A DNA stretch of 32,041 bases from Lysobacter antibioticus HS124 (lineage in GTDB: Bacteria > Pseudomonadota > Gammaproteobacteria > Xanthomonadales > Xanthomonadaceae). The position numbers were made by a program, and so were the translations under genes. Positions within the stretch are counted from its first letter, which is position 1, and each line of letters begins with the position of its first letter. Under the pieces are notes generated by a model that worked only from the letters and a program-made list of their open reading frames with translations, made no database searches and was not told the origin of the DNA. Positions 15,163-23,756 of this stretch are shown here, one piece after another. Location of the stretch: contig NZ_HG424569.1 of NCBI RefSeq assembly GCF_000336385.2, positions 10,209 to 42,249 of the forward strand, written 5' to 3'.

Positions 15163-17240
15163 TGCTCTCCCCAACGGAAGTTCAGATCGAAGCCGAGTCG
15201 TTCCTCGCGCTGGCCGTCGTAGACCGGGCGCGACCAGCTCAGGCCGTAGGTCAGCTTGCGGCCGGTGCCCAGCCCCCATTCGTGTTCGTAGCGCAGCTGC
15301 GGAATCCAGGCGCTGCCGTAGCCCTGCTGCCAGTAGGGGCCGGCGTAGGCGGTGAAGCGTTGCAGCAGGTGGCGGCTGTAGCGGCGCCAGGCGACGTGGT
15401 TCAGGCGCAGGCCGAGATTGAGCGAGGCGTCGCGGCTGGGGTTGAAGTAGGGCACGTCGGCATCGCGGCGGCTGGCGCGGCTGGCCGAGAGTTCGGCCAG
15501 GCCGTCGAGCTGCAGGTGCGGGCGGGTATAGGCGCGCTGGTCGAGCGACAGCGCGAACGCGCTGCGGCGGTTGTCGTCGCTGTAGCGCAGCTGTTGCACG
15601 CTGGCGGCGACCGCGGTGCGGTCGCTGGGCGTCCAGCGCAGGCCCAGGCTCAGCGCGTCGGCGTCGATGCCGGCGCGGCGCGCCTGCAGCGAAGCGTCCG
15701 GCGACTGCCGGTACCAGGACGCGCTGCCGCGCCAGGCGTCGTTGAAGCGCCAGCCGGCGTCGAGGTAATAGCCGGTGCGGTCGTCGCGGTCGAGCCAGCG
15801 GTCGCTGGCGCGGTCGACGCCGAACCCCAGGCTGAGCCGGTCGTAGGCGTACAGCGCGCCGACGCCCTGGCGGCGGTCGTGCACGCGTTCGCCCGGGTAG
15901 TCGGCCCAGGCGTCTTGCGCGTGCGCGGTGAGGCGCCAGCGATCGTGGATCAGCGGGCTGCGGATTTCGGCGCGGTGGGCGCCGTCGCGGCTGCCGAGCG
16001 GCGAGGTGCTGTCGCCGCCGCCGTCGGCGCGGCTGCGATGGCTCGAGGTCGACACCTGCCACTGCCAGCCCAGCCGGCTGTCCCAGGACTCGCGCATCTG
16101 CCGCACCTGCACGTCGCGTTCGCGGCGCGCCAGCAGCTCGTCGTGGATCGGCCGCGCCAGATCGACCCGGTCGTGTTCGAGGTAGGCGCCGATCTGGCCG
16201 ATCCGCGCGCCGACGCTGGTCGGTTCCAGGGTGCTGGCCATGCGGAAGCGTTCCAGCGCGCGCTCGGTCCAGCCGCGGCGCTGGTAGGCAACGCCGAGGT
16301 TGGTCTGCAGGCCGGCGTTGTTCGGGCCGATCGCCGCCAGCGCTTCCAGATCGCGCTGTGCGCCGACGGTGTCCTCGCCGTACAGGCCGACCATGATCAG
16401 GTTGGTGTCGGCGTCGTAGTGGCGCCAGTTGGCGTGGCTGACCTTGGCCCCGGGCACGCGTACGAAGGCGGGCTCGGCGGCCTTGATCTTCTGCAGTTGT
16501 CTCTTCGCGTCGTCGAAGCGCTCGGCCTCGGAATAGGCATAGGCCAGCTGCAGCTGCGAGTCGTGGTCTTCCGGCATTTCGCGCACGACCCGCTCCAGCA
16601 CCGTCGCCGCTTCCTCGGGGTGGCGCGCGGCCAGCAACGAGGCGCCGACCCAGGCCAGGGCGTACAGCGGCACCTGGACGCCTTCGGCCTGCAACTGGCG
16701 ATAGTTCTGCACCGTGTCGGCGTGGCGTTCGAGGATGTTGAGCATCACCAGCTCGTCGAAGCGCGTGCGCAGGTCGGCCTGGCGCTGGCTGTCGCTCTGG
16801 CTCTGGCGGTACTCGGCCATCGCGCTGCGCGCGGCGCGGATTTCCTCCAGCCGCTGCGCTTCGTTCTCCGGATACAGCCCGCCCCACACCACCATCCGCG
16901 CCAGGCGATTGGATTCCAGGCGCTGGCGTTCTTCGGCGCTGAACAAACCGGGACGTTCGCGGTACAGGCTCCAAGCGCGGTAGGCGTTGCCAAGATCGGC
17001 CAGGGTCAACACCTGCAGGCGATACAGCGCCTCGTCGCCGGGACGGACGGCGAGGCCGGCTTCGATCTGTGCCAGGGCCGCCAGCCACTGCCGGTCGGCG
17101 CGCAGGCGCTCGATCTCGGGCAGGGGGTTCAGGGGCTTGGGTTGACTCTCAGTGGCTGAAACTGACGAAAAAGGGCAGATTGAGCTCGCAGAAACCAAGG
17201 TGAAGGCAAGGGCGTAAGCAAGGCGATGCGTAATCGGCAT
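15159..17240 (-). CDS. pgaA: PNAG export outer-membrane porin with TPR domain
   Basis: The 693-residue product starts with a signal peptide (MPITHRLAYALAFTLVSASS, cleavage near residue 30). Residues 35 to about 360 are helical TPR repeats, with segments such as NLGVAYQRRGWTERALERFR. The rest alternates in the manner of an outer-membrane beta barrel and ends LGFDLNFRWGEQ, with aromatic residues near the terminus. This two-part design is that of PgaA, which captures deacetylated PNAG from PgaB and exports it. It is the first gene of the operon and divergent from the GH92 gene; a Clp/CRP site lies 56-71 bp upstream of its ATG. The ribosome site before 17240 is weak. Confidence 0.93.
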   Translation of the reverse strand: MPITHRLAYALAFTLVSASSICPFSSVSATESQPKPLNPLPEIERLRADRQWLAALAQIEAGLAVRPGDEALYRLQVLTLADLGNAYRAWSLYRERPGLFSAEERQRLESNRLARMVVWGGLYPENEAQRLEEIRAARSAMAEYRQSQSDSQRQADLRTRFDELVMLNILERHADTVQNYRQLQAEGVQVPLYALAWVGASLLAARHPEEAATVLERVVREMPEDHDSQLQLAYAYSEAERFDDAKRQLQKIKAAEPAFVRVPGAKVSHANWRHYDADTNLIMVGLYGEDTVGAQRDLEALAAIGPNNAGLQTNLGVAYQRRGWTERALERFRMASTLEPTSVGARIGQIGAYLEHDRVDLARPIHDELLARRERDVQVRQMRESWDSRLGWQWQVSTSSHRSRADGGGDSTSPLGSRDGAHRAEIRSPLIHDRWRLTAHAQDAWADYPGERVHDRRQGVGALYAYDRLSLGFGVDRASDRWLDRDDRTGYYLDAGWRFNDAWRGSASWYRQSPDASLQARRAGIDADALSLGLRWTPSDRTAVAASVQQLRYSDDNRRSAFALSLDQRAYTRPHLQLDGLAELSASRASRRDADVPYFNPSRDASLNLGLRLNHVAWRRYSRHLLQRFTAYAGPYWQQGYGSAWIPQLRYEHEWGLGTGRKLTYGLSWSRPVYDGQREERLGFDLNFRWGEQ

Positions 17241-17295
17241 GAACCACCAAGATCCGTGGGGAAGACGCGACCGGTCCGTGACGCGAATGAAAAAA

Positions 17296-17311
17296 TGTGA
17301 GCTAAGTCACA
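17296..17311. promoter_or_regulatory. Clp/CRP binding site (TGTGA-N6-TCACA)
   Basis: TGTGAGCTAAGTCACA is a perfect match to the 5-6-5 palindromic CRP consensus that the xanthomonad homologue Clp also recognises. It lies 56 bp from the pgaA ATG and 235 bp from the divergent GH92 ATG. No convincing -35/-10 pair for pgaA was found, so activation or repression cannot be read from the position alone. Confidence 0.8.
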
Positions 17312-17445
17312 TTGAGGCTTGCCCTCATTGACGCAAAAGCTATGCCAAAGACTCGTGAATCGCGGGCTTGATTTTTGCAGCGAAGTGCTTGTCCCGATTG
17401 GCTTTTGCGCATTGCCTGGATACGTTCGCAATGCTGCGGCGCGGT

Positions 17446-17477
17446 TTGACAGTCTCGATTTAGATCGATTTAAATCG
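17446..17477 (+). promoter_or_regulatory. Predicted sigma-70 promoter of the GH92 gene with overlapping palindrome
   Basis: A perfect TTGACA (-35, 17446-17451) is followed by a 17-bp spacer and TTTAAA (-10, 17469-17474, four of six consensus bases). The 12-bp perfect palindrome CGATTTAAATCG (17466-17477) is centred on the -10, the position expected for a repressor operator. A partial direct copy, CGATTTA, occurs 10 bp upstream. Transcription would start near 17481, leaving a leader of about 65 nt. Confidence 0.65.
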
Positions 17478-17545
17478 GGTGAAACGGCGTATCGGATATT
17501 CGCCAGCGGGCGAAGCGTGACGCCGCGCAAGCATGGGAGCGGGGC

Positions 17546-20500
17546 ATGTCGTTGGGTCATAACGCTCGCCGCGGTCGCGGCCGGCCGCAGGATGTCGCAA
17601 GCCGTCGGATCGCACGCCGTTGTTCGATCGCGGTCGCGATCGCATTGGCCTGGCCGGCGTTCGCGGCGGCGCCGCGCAGCTTCTCGACCTCGTTCGAAAC
17701 CGGCGAAGCGGTACCCGCAGCCGCCCCCGACGTGCCGGGCTCGCTGCATGTGGACGGTGGCCCGGACGCGGGCGCGGCCTTGACCGCCAAGCCAGGCGTC
17801 GGCTTCACCGGATTGCGCTCGCTGCGCTATCAAGGCGAGGGCGGGCACGAACAACGCCTGCACGCGTTCGACGTCGATCTGGCGCTGAGCAAGGACAGCG
17901 TGCTGTCCTATCGCGTATTTCCCTTGTCGGACGAGCGCGTGTCGGGACGGCGCGCGACGGTGCCGGCCGACGGCCTGCGCAACACTTCCGGTTTCGTTGC
18001 GGTCGATCTGGAATTCGACGACGGCAGCCGGCTGTCGCAGCGCGCGCCGCTGGACCGGTACGGCCAGCCGCTGACCGCGCGCGGCCAGGGGTTGGCGCGG
18101 CTGCTGTATCCGGACCAATGGAATGCCGTCTCCAGCCGCATCGGCGACGTCGCGGCCGGACGCCGCGTGCGGCGCATCCTGGTCGTGCACGATGCCGACC
18201 ACGCTGCGCCGTTCCGCGGCTGGCTGGACGATCTGCGCATCGAGCGCATGCCGGCGGCGAAGGGCCCGGCGCCGCGGCCCAGCGACTACGTCGACACCCG
18301 TCGCGGCAGCAATTCCAATGCGCGCTTCTCGCGCGGCAATACCTTCCCGGCGGTCGCGTTGCCGCACGGTTTCAATTTCTGGACCCCGACGACGAACGCC
18401 GGTTCGCACTGGATCTACCAGTACCAGGAGCGCAACGGCGACGACAACCGGCCGCGCCTGGAGGCGCTGGCGCTGTCGCACGAGCCCAGCCCGTGGATGG
18501 GCGACCGCCAGACCTTCCACGTCCTGCCGGCGATCGGTACCGCCCGGCCCGAGTTCGACCGCGGCAAGCGCGCGCTGAGCTTCGGCCACGACCAGGAGAC
18601 CGCGCGCGCCGACTACTACCGGGTGCGCTTCGACAACGGCCTGGTCGCCGAGCTGACCCCGACCGATCATGCCGCGATGCTGCGCTTCACTTTCCCGGAC
18701 GCGAACGCGCAATTGCTGTTCGATCATCGCGACGAGCACGGCGATATCCGGCTGAATCCCGACGACGGCAGCCTGAGCGGCTGGAGCGACAGCCGCAGTT
18801 CGCTGTCGACCGGCGCGACCCGGTTGTACTTCTACGCGCGTTTCGACCGGCCGGTGCGCGGCGGCGAGCGCCTGTCGCGCGAAAAGGGCCGCGACCGCGT
18901 GTCGGCCTGGTACGGCTTCGACCTCGGCGCCGAGCCGTCGCGGCAATTGACGATGCGCATCGCCACCTCGCTCATCGGCGTCGAACAGGCCAAGCGCAAC
19001 CTGGCGCTGGAAATCGGCGCCGACGAGGGCTTCGACGCGGTGCGCGAGCGCGCCCGCGCGGCCTGGGACGCCAAGCTCGGCGCGGTGCGCATCGAAGGCG
19101 CGCCCGAGCACGAACGCGCCACCTTGTACTCGAACCTGTACCGCCTGTTCCTGTATCCGAACAGCGGCTACGAGAACACCGGCACCGCAGAACAGCCGGT
19201 GTACCGCTACGCCAGCCCGTTCGCGCCCCCTGCCGGCGCCGATGGCGATACCGCCACCGGCGCGACCGTGGTCGACGGCAAGGTGTTCGTCAACAACGGC
19301 TTCTGGGACACCTACCGCACCAGTTGGCCGGCCTATGTCTTGCTGGCGCCGACCCAGGCCGGCGAGATGATCGACGGCTTCGTCCAGCAGTACCGCGACG
19401 GCGGCTGGATCGCGCGCTGGTCTTCGCCGGGTTATGCCGACCTGATGGTCGGCACCAGTTCCGACGTCGCCTTCGCCGACGCCTGGCTCAAGGGCGTGCG
19501 CAATTTCGACGTGCGTTCGTTCTATCAGTCGGCGATCCGCAATGCTTCCAGCGTCAGCCCGATTCCGGGCGCGGGGCGCAAGGGCATCGAGCGGGCGATC
19601 TTCACCGGCTACACCGACACCACCGTCGGCGAGGGCCTGTCCTGGTCGATGGACGGTTACATCAACGACTTCGCCATCGGGCGTTTGGCCGCGGCGCTGG
19701 CGCAGGAGGCGGCGGCCGACGATCCCTATCGCGCCGGCTACGCCGACGATGCGGTCTATTACCGCAATCGCGCGCTGGGCTACGTCAACCTGTTCCATCC
19801 GCAACTGGGTTTCTTCGTCGGTCGTCATCGCGACGGCCGCTGGCGCTACACCGCCAGCGAGTTCGACCCGCTGCGCTGGGGCGGCGACTACACCGAGACC
19901 AACGCCTGGAACATGGCCTTCCACGCGCCGCAGGACGGTGCCGGCCTGGCGGCGCTGTACGGCGGCCGGGTCGCGCTGGGCAACAAGCTCGACCTGTTCT
20001 TCGCCACGCCCGGCCTGTTCGAGGTCGGCAGCTACGGCCAGGTGATCCACGAGATGCTGGAAGCGCGCGACGTGCGCATGGGCCAGTACGGCCACAGCAA
20101 CCAGCCCTCGCACCACATTCCCTACATGTACGCCGCGGCCGGCCAGCCGTGGCGGACGCAGGAGAAAGTGCGCGACATTCTCGACCGGTTGTACGTCGGC
20201 GGCGAGATCGGCCAGGGCTATCCCGGCGACGAGGACAACGGCGAGATGTCGGCGTGGTGGCTGTTCAGCGCCGCCGGTTTCTATCCGCTGCGGATGGGCT
20301 CGCCGGAGTACGTGATCGGCGCGCCGCGCTTCGAGCGGATGAGCATCCGCCTGGAGAACGGGCGCGAGTTGCGCATCAACGCGCCCAAAGTCGGGGCGCG
20401 CAACCGTTACGTGCAGTCGCTGCGGGTCAACGGCGAGCCCTGGGACCGGTTGACGCTGCCGCACGAACTGCTGGCGCAAGGGGCGGTGCTGGATTTCCGC

Positions 20501-20986
20501 ATGGGCCCGTCGCCGTCGAACTGGGCCAGCGCGCCGCAGGCGCTGCCGGAATCGTTGAGCGCCGACGGCGAGAAGCCGACGCCCTGGCGCGACCTGGGCC
20601 GGCGCGACAACGCGACCGTGGCCGGCATCGCGGCCAAACAGGCGGCGGCCTTGTTCGACGACGACTCCGGCACCGGCGTGCGCCTGAACGTGCCGATGCC
20701 GTCGATCGCCTGGACCTTCAAGCGTCCGGCGACGGTGCATCTGTACACGCTGACTTCCTCGGCCAAACGCGGCGACGCCCGGGCCTGGGCCTTGCAAGGT
20801 TCCAACGACGGCGAGCAGTGGACCACCCTCGACGAGCGCAGCGGCCAGACCTTCGCCTGGCGCCGGCAGACGCGTGCGTTCGCGCTGGCGCAGCCGGCGA
20901 GCTACAGCCGCTACCGCCTGCGCCTGGTCGGCGAGGGCGGCGCGATCGAACTGGCCGAGGTGGAGTTGATCGGCGAAGCGCCGTGA
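17546..20986 (+). CDS. Secreted GH92 alpha-mannosidase with C-terminal F5/8-type domain
   Basis: The 1146-residue product starts at ATG 17546 with GGGAG 6 nt upstream. It has a long Arg-rich signal peptide ending at about residue 42 (VAIALAWPAFAAA). Residues 45-240 form a beta-rich, probably carbohydrate-binding domain. The GH92 catalytic part starts near residue 248 with YVDTRRGSNSN and PHGFNFWTPTTN, and includes the family hallmark GYPGDEDNGEMSAWWLFSAAG near 890. A galactose-binding-like (F5/8 type C) domain occupies about 1015-1146. GH92 enzymes are calcium-dependent exo-alpha-mannosidases acting on N-glycans and fungal or yeast mannans. For a predatory or mycolytic soil bacterium this would fit feeding on fungal wall mannan (inference). 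It is divergent from pgaA and apparently monocistronic. Confidence 0.92.
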   Translation: MSLGHNARRGRGRPQDVASRRIARRCSIAVAIALAWPAFAAAPRSFSTSFETGEAVPAAAPDVPGSLHVDGGPDAGAALTAKPGVGFTGLRSLRYQGEGGHEQRLHAFDVDLALSKDSVLSYRVFPLSDERVSGRRATVPADGLRNTSGFVAVDLEFDDGSRLSQRAPLDRYGQPLTARGQGLARLLYPDQWNAVSSRIGDVAAGRRVRRILVVHDADHAAPFRGWLDDLRIERMPAAKGPAPRPSDYVDTRRGSNSNARFSRGNTFPAVALPHGFNFWTPTTNAGSHWIYQYQERNGDDNRPRLEALALSHEPSPWMGDRQTFHVLPAIGTARPEFDRGKRALSFGHDQETARADYYRVRFDNGLVAELTPTDHAAMLRFTFPDANAQLLFDHRDEHGDIRLNPDDGSLSGWSDSRSSLSTGATRLYFYARFDRPVRGGERLSREKGRDRVSAWYGFDLGAEPSRQLTMRIATSLIGVEQAKRNLALEIGADEGFDAVRERARAAWDAKLGAVRIEGAPEHERATLYSNLYRLFLYPNSGYENTGTAEQPVYRYASPFAPPAGADGDTATGATVVDGKVFVNNGFWDTYRTSWPAYVLLAPTQAGEMIDGFVQQYRDGGWIARWSSPGYADLMVGTSSDVAFADAWLKGVRNFDVRSFYQSAIRNASSVSPIPGAGRKGIERAIFTGYTDTTVGEGLSWSMDGYINDFAIGRLAAALAQEAAADDPYRAGYADDAVYYRNRALGYVNLFHPQLGFFVGRHRDGRWRYTASEFDPLRWGGDYTETNAWNMAFHAPQDGAGLAALYGGRVALGNKLDLFFATPGLFEVGSYGQVIHEMLEARDVRMGQYGHSNQPSHHIPYMYAAAGQPWRTQEKVRDILDRLYVGGEIGQGYPGDEDNGEMSAWWLFSAAGFYPLRMGSPEYVIGAPRFERMSIRLENGRELRINAPKVGARNRYVQSLRVNGEPWDRLTLPHELLAQGAVLDFRMGPSPSNWASAPQALPESLSADGEKPTPWRDLGRRDNATVAGIAAKQAAALFDDDSGTGVRLNVPMPSIAWTFKRPATVHLYTLTSSAKRGDARAWALQGSNDGEQWTTLDERSGQTFAWRRQTRAFALAQPASYSRYRLRLVGEGGAIELAEVELIGEAP

Positions 20987-21407
20987 AGGCGGAAGCGGCC
21001 GGGGAGGAGCGCACGACGAACGGGATGCGCGGTCGCCGGCGACGATCGTTTGTCTGTCCGCGCGTCCGGCTCAGCGGTCGTTGACTGCGGCTGTGACGCG
21101 TTGCAGGCTTTAACGCAAGCCGAAGACATCGGTGCCGGCGAGCCCGCAACGCGCCACGGTGCGCGTGCGCATGGCCCGTTGCGCTTCGCTGAGGCGCTGG
21201 CGCCAGCGTGGTTCTCGTCGCGACCGTGACGGCTTGCAGGCTTTAACGTCGCGCTCCGATCCGTCGCAGTGCGACGTCGGTCCGTTCGTGCGAATCGTTC
21301 CCGGTTTGTCCCGGTATCGCCCCGGATTGTTCCTCGGCAGGCGGCGCTTGCGGGGCTAGGGTCGGGGAGCTGTCCCCATCCACCGGACGATCCGCAGCGA
21401 GGCGCAT
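20987..21407. other. Intergenic region with a repeated 15-mer
   Basis: No gene is supported in these 421 bases. TTGCAGGCTTTAACG occurs exactly at 21101-21115 and 21234-21248. The match extends leftwards through GTGACG with a few mismatches, giving two imperfect copies of about 24 bp in direct orientation, 133 bp apart. They could be operator half-copies or an intergenic repeat. The promoter of the following gene should lie after the second copy. Confidence 0.6.
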
Positions 21408-23726
21408 ATGGAACGCATGCGACGTAACCGCAGCGCAGGGCGGCTTGCCGCCGTGTTGGCCGCGGGCCTGATGCTGGCCGCGCCCTGGGCGCAGGCGCAG
21501 AACTTCGAAACCTATTACGGCAACCAACCTTGGCGCGACCGCGGCGAGGACGTCAAGACGGTCAACTTCTGTCCCGGCGGCGGCTCGGTCACCGTCGGCA
21601 CGCGCCGCTCCAGCGACGGCCAGGAACAGGTCCTGGTCACCCGCGCCAACGACAGCGGCGTCACCGACAATCCCGGCCTGAATACCTGGCAGCAGGCGTA
21701 TCCGATCGCCGGCAGCAAACTGTCGAACGCGTTCGGCGTGATCGAACTGACCGGCGGACGCGGTTTCGCCGTGACCGGTGCGGTCACCGTCGGCGACGGC
21801 AGTTTCGTCTATGTGCTGCAGATCGACTGCAAGGGGTATCCGCGCTGGACCACGCTGCTGGACAATCTCGATCCCTCGCACCGCGCCACCGGCTACGACT
21901 TGATCGAAGGCGGCACCACCGTGTCGAGCACCGCCGGCAACGGCCAGATCGTGGTGGTCGGCGAGGAGATCGACCGCAACGGCCGCAGCTTCGGTCGTAT
22001 CGCGCGCCTGGACCCGGCCGGCAACGTCATCTGGGATCAGGACTACGACGGCGGCAGCGATTGGCCGAATCTGCGCTTCCGTGCGGTGACCGAGAACCTG
22101 GCCGGCACCGGCGGCTACACCGATCTGGTGGTGGCCGGTTCGGCCTGGTCGGGCACGGCGCGCGGCGGCCTGATGTTCCGTACCGACGGCGGCGGCGCGC
22201 CGGTGTGCAGCAGCGTGCTCGCCACCGGTCAGGACCACCGCGACTTCCACGGACTCGCCGCGCTGTTGAGCCCGAACTATCAGGGCGAGACCGTGCTGGT
22301 CGGCGCCGCCAGCACGCTCAGCGGCGGCAACGCCCAGGTCTATATGGCGCGCTACTCGCGTCTGACCTGCGCGCCGAAAGTGCAATCGGTCTGGCAGGAC
22401 CGCGCCCAGGCCAGTTTCACCGCCTTCGACGTGGTCGAGGCGCGCACCCTCGACGGCCGCGACGGCGCACTGGCGGTGGTCGGCACCATCGCCGGCACCC
22501 AGGGCTTCCTGCTCGCCGCCAACCACCGCGACCTGCTGCGTTACGGCGGCCTGGGCCCGCGCCGCTTCGGCGACAAGTTCCGCGAAAGCCTGTACGCGAT
22601 CGACCGCAAGCGCGACCGCTTCATCCTCGCCGGCGACACCTACGGCGACTGGCAGGGCGTCGGCGATGCGCAGGACGTGTACTTCGTCCAGGTCGACCCG
22701 GGTTTGAACACCGGCTGCGCCGATCCCTGGGAGCCGGCCGCGGTGCCGGTCGACCTGCCGTACAAGCAACCTCTGCCGCATCCGATCCGGATTCCCGAGT
22801 TCCGCCGCGTCGACACCCCGCTGCTGCAGGCCAGCGATTGGGGCTATGCCTGCGCGCTGGACCCGCCGGAAGGTTGCCCGGGACTGATCAACAACGGCAT
22901 CGTCCAGCTCGGCGTGTCCAGCACCGGCTACCTCAACATCGAGTGCCCGAACATCGACCTGTCCAGCGGCCGCTACGGCACCCGCCTGGTCGGCCTGCGC
23001 TACATGCCGACCAACGGCGAAGCTTCGGCGCCGGGCGCACCGTGCGAAGGCTGGGGCGTGGCCAACGCCGATCCGGCGGCGCCGGTGAGCGGGCGCACTT
23101 CGCGTTGCGCCGGCACCAGCAACGTGTCGGTGGTGAGCTTCACCTACACCCCGAGCACGGCGACGTCGGTGGTCAACGTCGGCAACACCTTCCGCGTCAC
23201 CCACCAGTACACGCCGATCGCCGCGACCAGCTATCTGTACCGGGTCGACGTCAAGATCGACAACATCGGCCGCACGCCGGTCAACGACCTGCGCTACACC
23301 CGCGGCATCGACTACGACATCCCGCCGAACACGTTCTCCGAGTACATCACCATGGCCGGCGCTTCGCCGTTCCTGTTGGCCTGGAACAACAACGGCTTCA
23401 ATTCGCTGGACCCGTTGGCGGCCAACAGCGGCACTTCGGGACCGATGACCGACTTCGGCCCCGGCGACCTGGGATCGCACATGGACTTCCGCTTCGGCGT
23501 GCTGCCGGTCGGCGCTTCGCGCAGCTTCGTCACCTTCTACGGTGCGGCGCCGACCCAGACCGCGGCCTTGAACGCGCTGTCCATCGTCGGTGCGGGGCTG
23601 TATTCGTTCGGCCAGACCAACTGGGACGGCGTCGGCGGCGCCGGCAACACCAATCCCAACCCCGGCACCTTCGGCGCCACCACCGGCGCGCCGGCGACCT
23701 TCATGTACGGCTTCAAGACGCAGTGA
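21408..23726 (+). CDS. Large secreted protein of unknown function (772 aa)
   Basis: The ATG at 21408 is preceded by GAGG at about 6 nt and begins a signal peptide (MERMRRNRSAGRLAAVLAAG, cleavage near WAQAQ at residue 31). Residues 35-480 consist of repeated beta-blade-like segments such as VVVGEEIDRNGRSFGRIARL and FILAGDTYGDWQGVGDA, suggesting a beta-propeller with up to seven blades. From about 490 on, a distinct beta-rich domain carries DVKIDNIGRTPVNDLRYTRG and FGVLPVGASRSFVTFYGAA. That domain resembles regions I associate with surface or exported proteins carrying PEP-CTERM-like sorting tails, but no such tail is present. Eight or more Cys residues fit an extracytoplasmic location. It is followed by a strong terminator. 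Function not known. Confidence 0.75.
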   Translation: MERMRRNRSAGRLAAVLAAGLMLAAPWAQAQNFETYYGNQPWRDRGEDVKTVNFCPGGGSVTVGTRRSSDGQEQVLVTRANDSGVTDNPGLNTWQQAYPIAGSKLSNAFGVIELTGGRGFAVTGAVTVGDGSFVYVLQIDCKGYPRWTTLLDNLDPSHRATGYDLIEGGTTVSSTAGNGQIVVVGEEIDRNGRSFGRIARLDPAGNVIWDQDYDGGSDWPNLRFRAVTENLAGTGGYTDLVVAGSAWSGTARGGLMFRTDGGGAPVCSSVLATGQDHRDFHGLAALLSPNYQGETVLVGAASTLSGGNAQVYMARYSRLTCAPKVQSVWQDRAQASFTAFDVVEARTLDGRDGALAVVGTIAGTQGFLLAANHRDLLRYGGLGPRRFGDKFRESLYAIDRKRDRFILAGDTYGDWQGVGDAQDVYFVQVDPGLNTGCADPWEPAAVPVDLPYKQPLPHPIRIPEFRRVDTPLLQASDWGYACALDPPEGCPGLINNGIVQLGVSSTGYLNIECPNIDLSSGRYGTRLVGLRYMPTNGEASAPGAPCEGWGVANADPAAPVSGRTSRCAGTSNVSVVSFTYTPSTATSVVNVGNTFRVTHQYTPIAATSYLYRVDVKIDNIGRTPVNDLRYTRGIDYDIPPNTFSEYITMAGASPFLLAWNNNGFNSLDPLAANSGTSGPMTDFGPGDLGSHMDFRFGVLPVGASRSFVTFYGAAPTQTAALNALSIVGAGLYSFGQTNWDGVGGAGNTNPNPGTFGATTGAPATFMYGFKTQ

Positions 23727-23756
23727 TCGCCGCGGCGGCGGCCGGCGCTACGGCCG

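Noticed and set aside
15163-17088. Upstream extension of the pgaB frame into pgaA (1277 codons in all)
   Set aside because: The extension is out-of-frame reading of pgaA. The signal peptide, ribosome site and ATGA overlap place the pgaB start at 15162.
12155-17159. Long plus-strand frames (349, 673 and 665 codons) opposite pgaABC
   Set aside because: They lack protein-like composition and conserved motifs, while the opposite strand carries complete catalytic motifs.
17129-20797. A 1222-codon open frame antisense to the GH92 gene
   Set aside because: It has Arg/Ala/Val-rich, low-information composition, no ribosome site, and full overlap with a well-supported GH92 frame. Long antisense frames are expected in high-G+C DNA.
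21243-23480. A 745-codon minus-strand frame opposite the secreted 772-residue protein
   Set aside because: It has no signal peptide, ribosome site or motif. The plus strand has a clear signal peptide and a terminator right after its stop.
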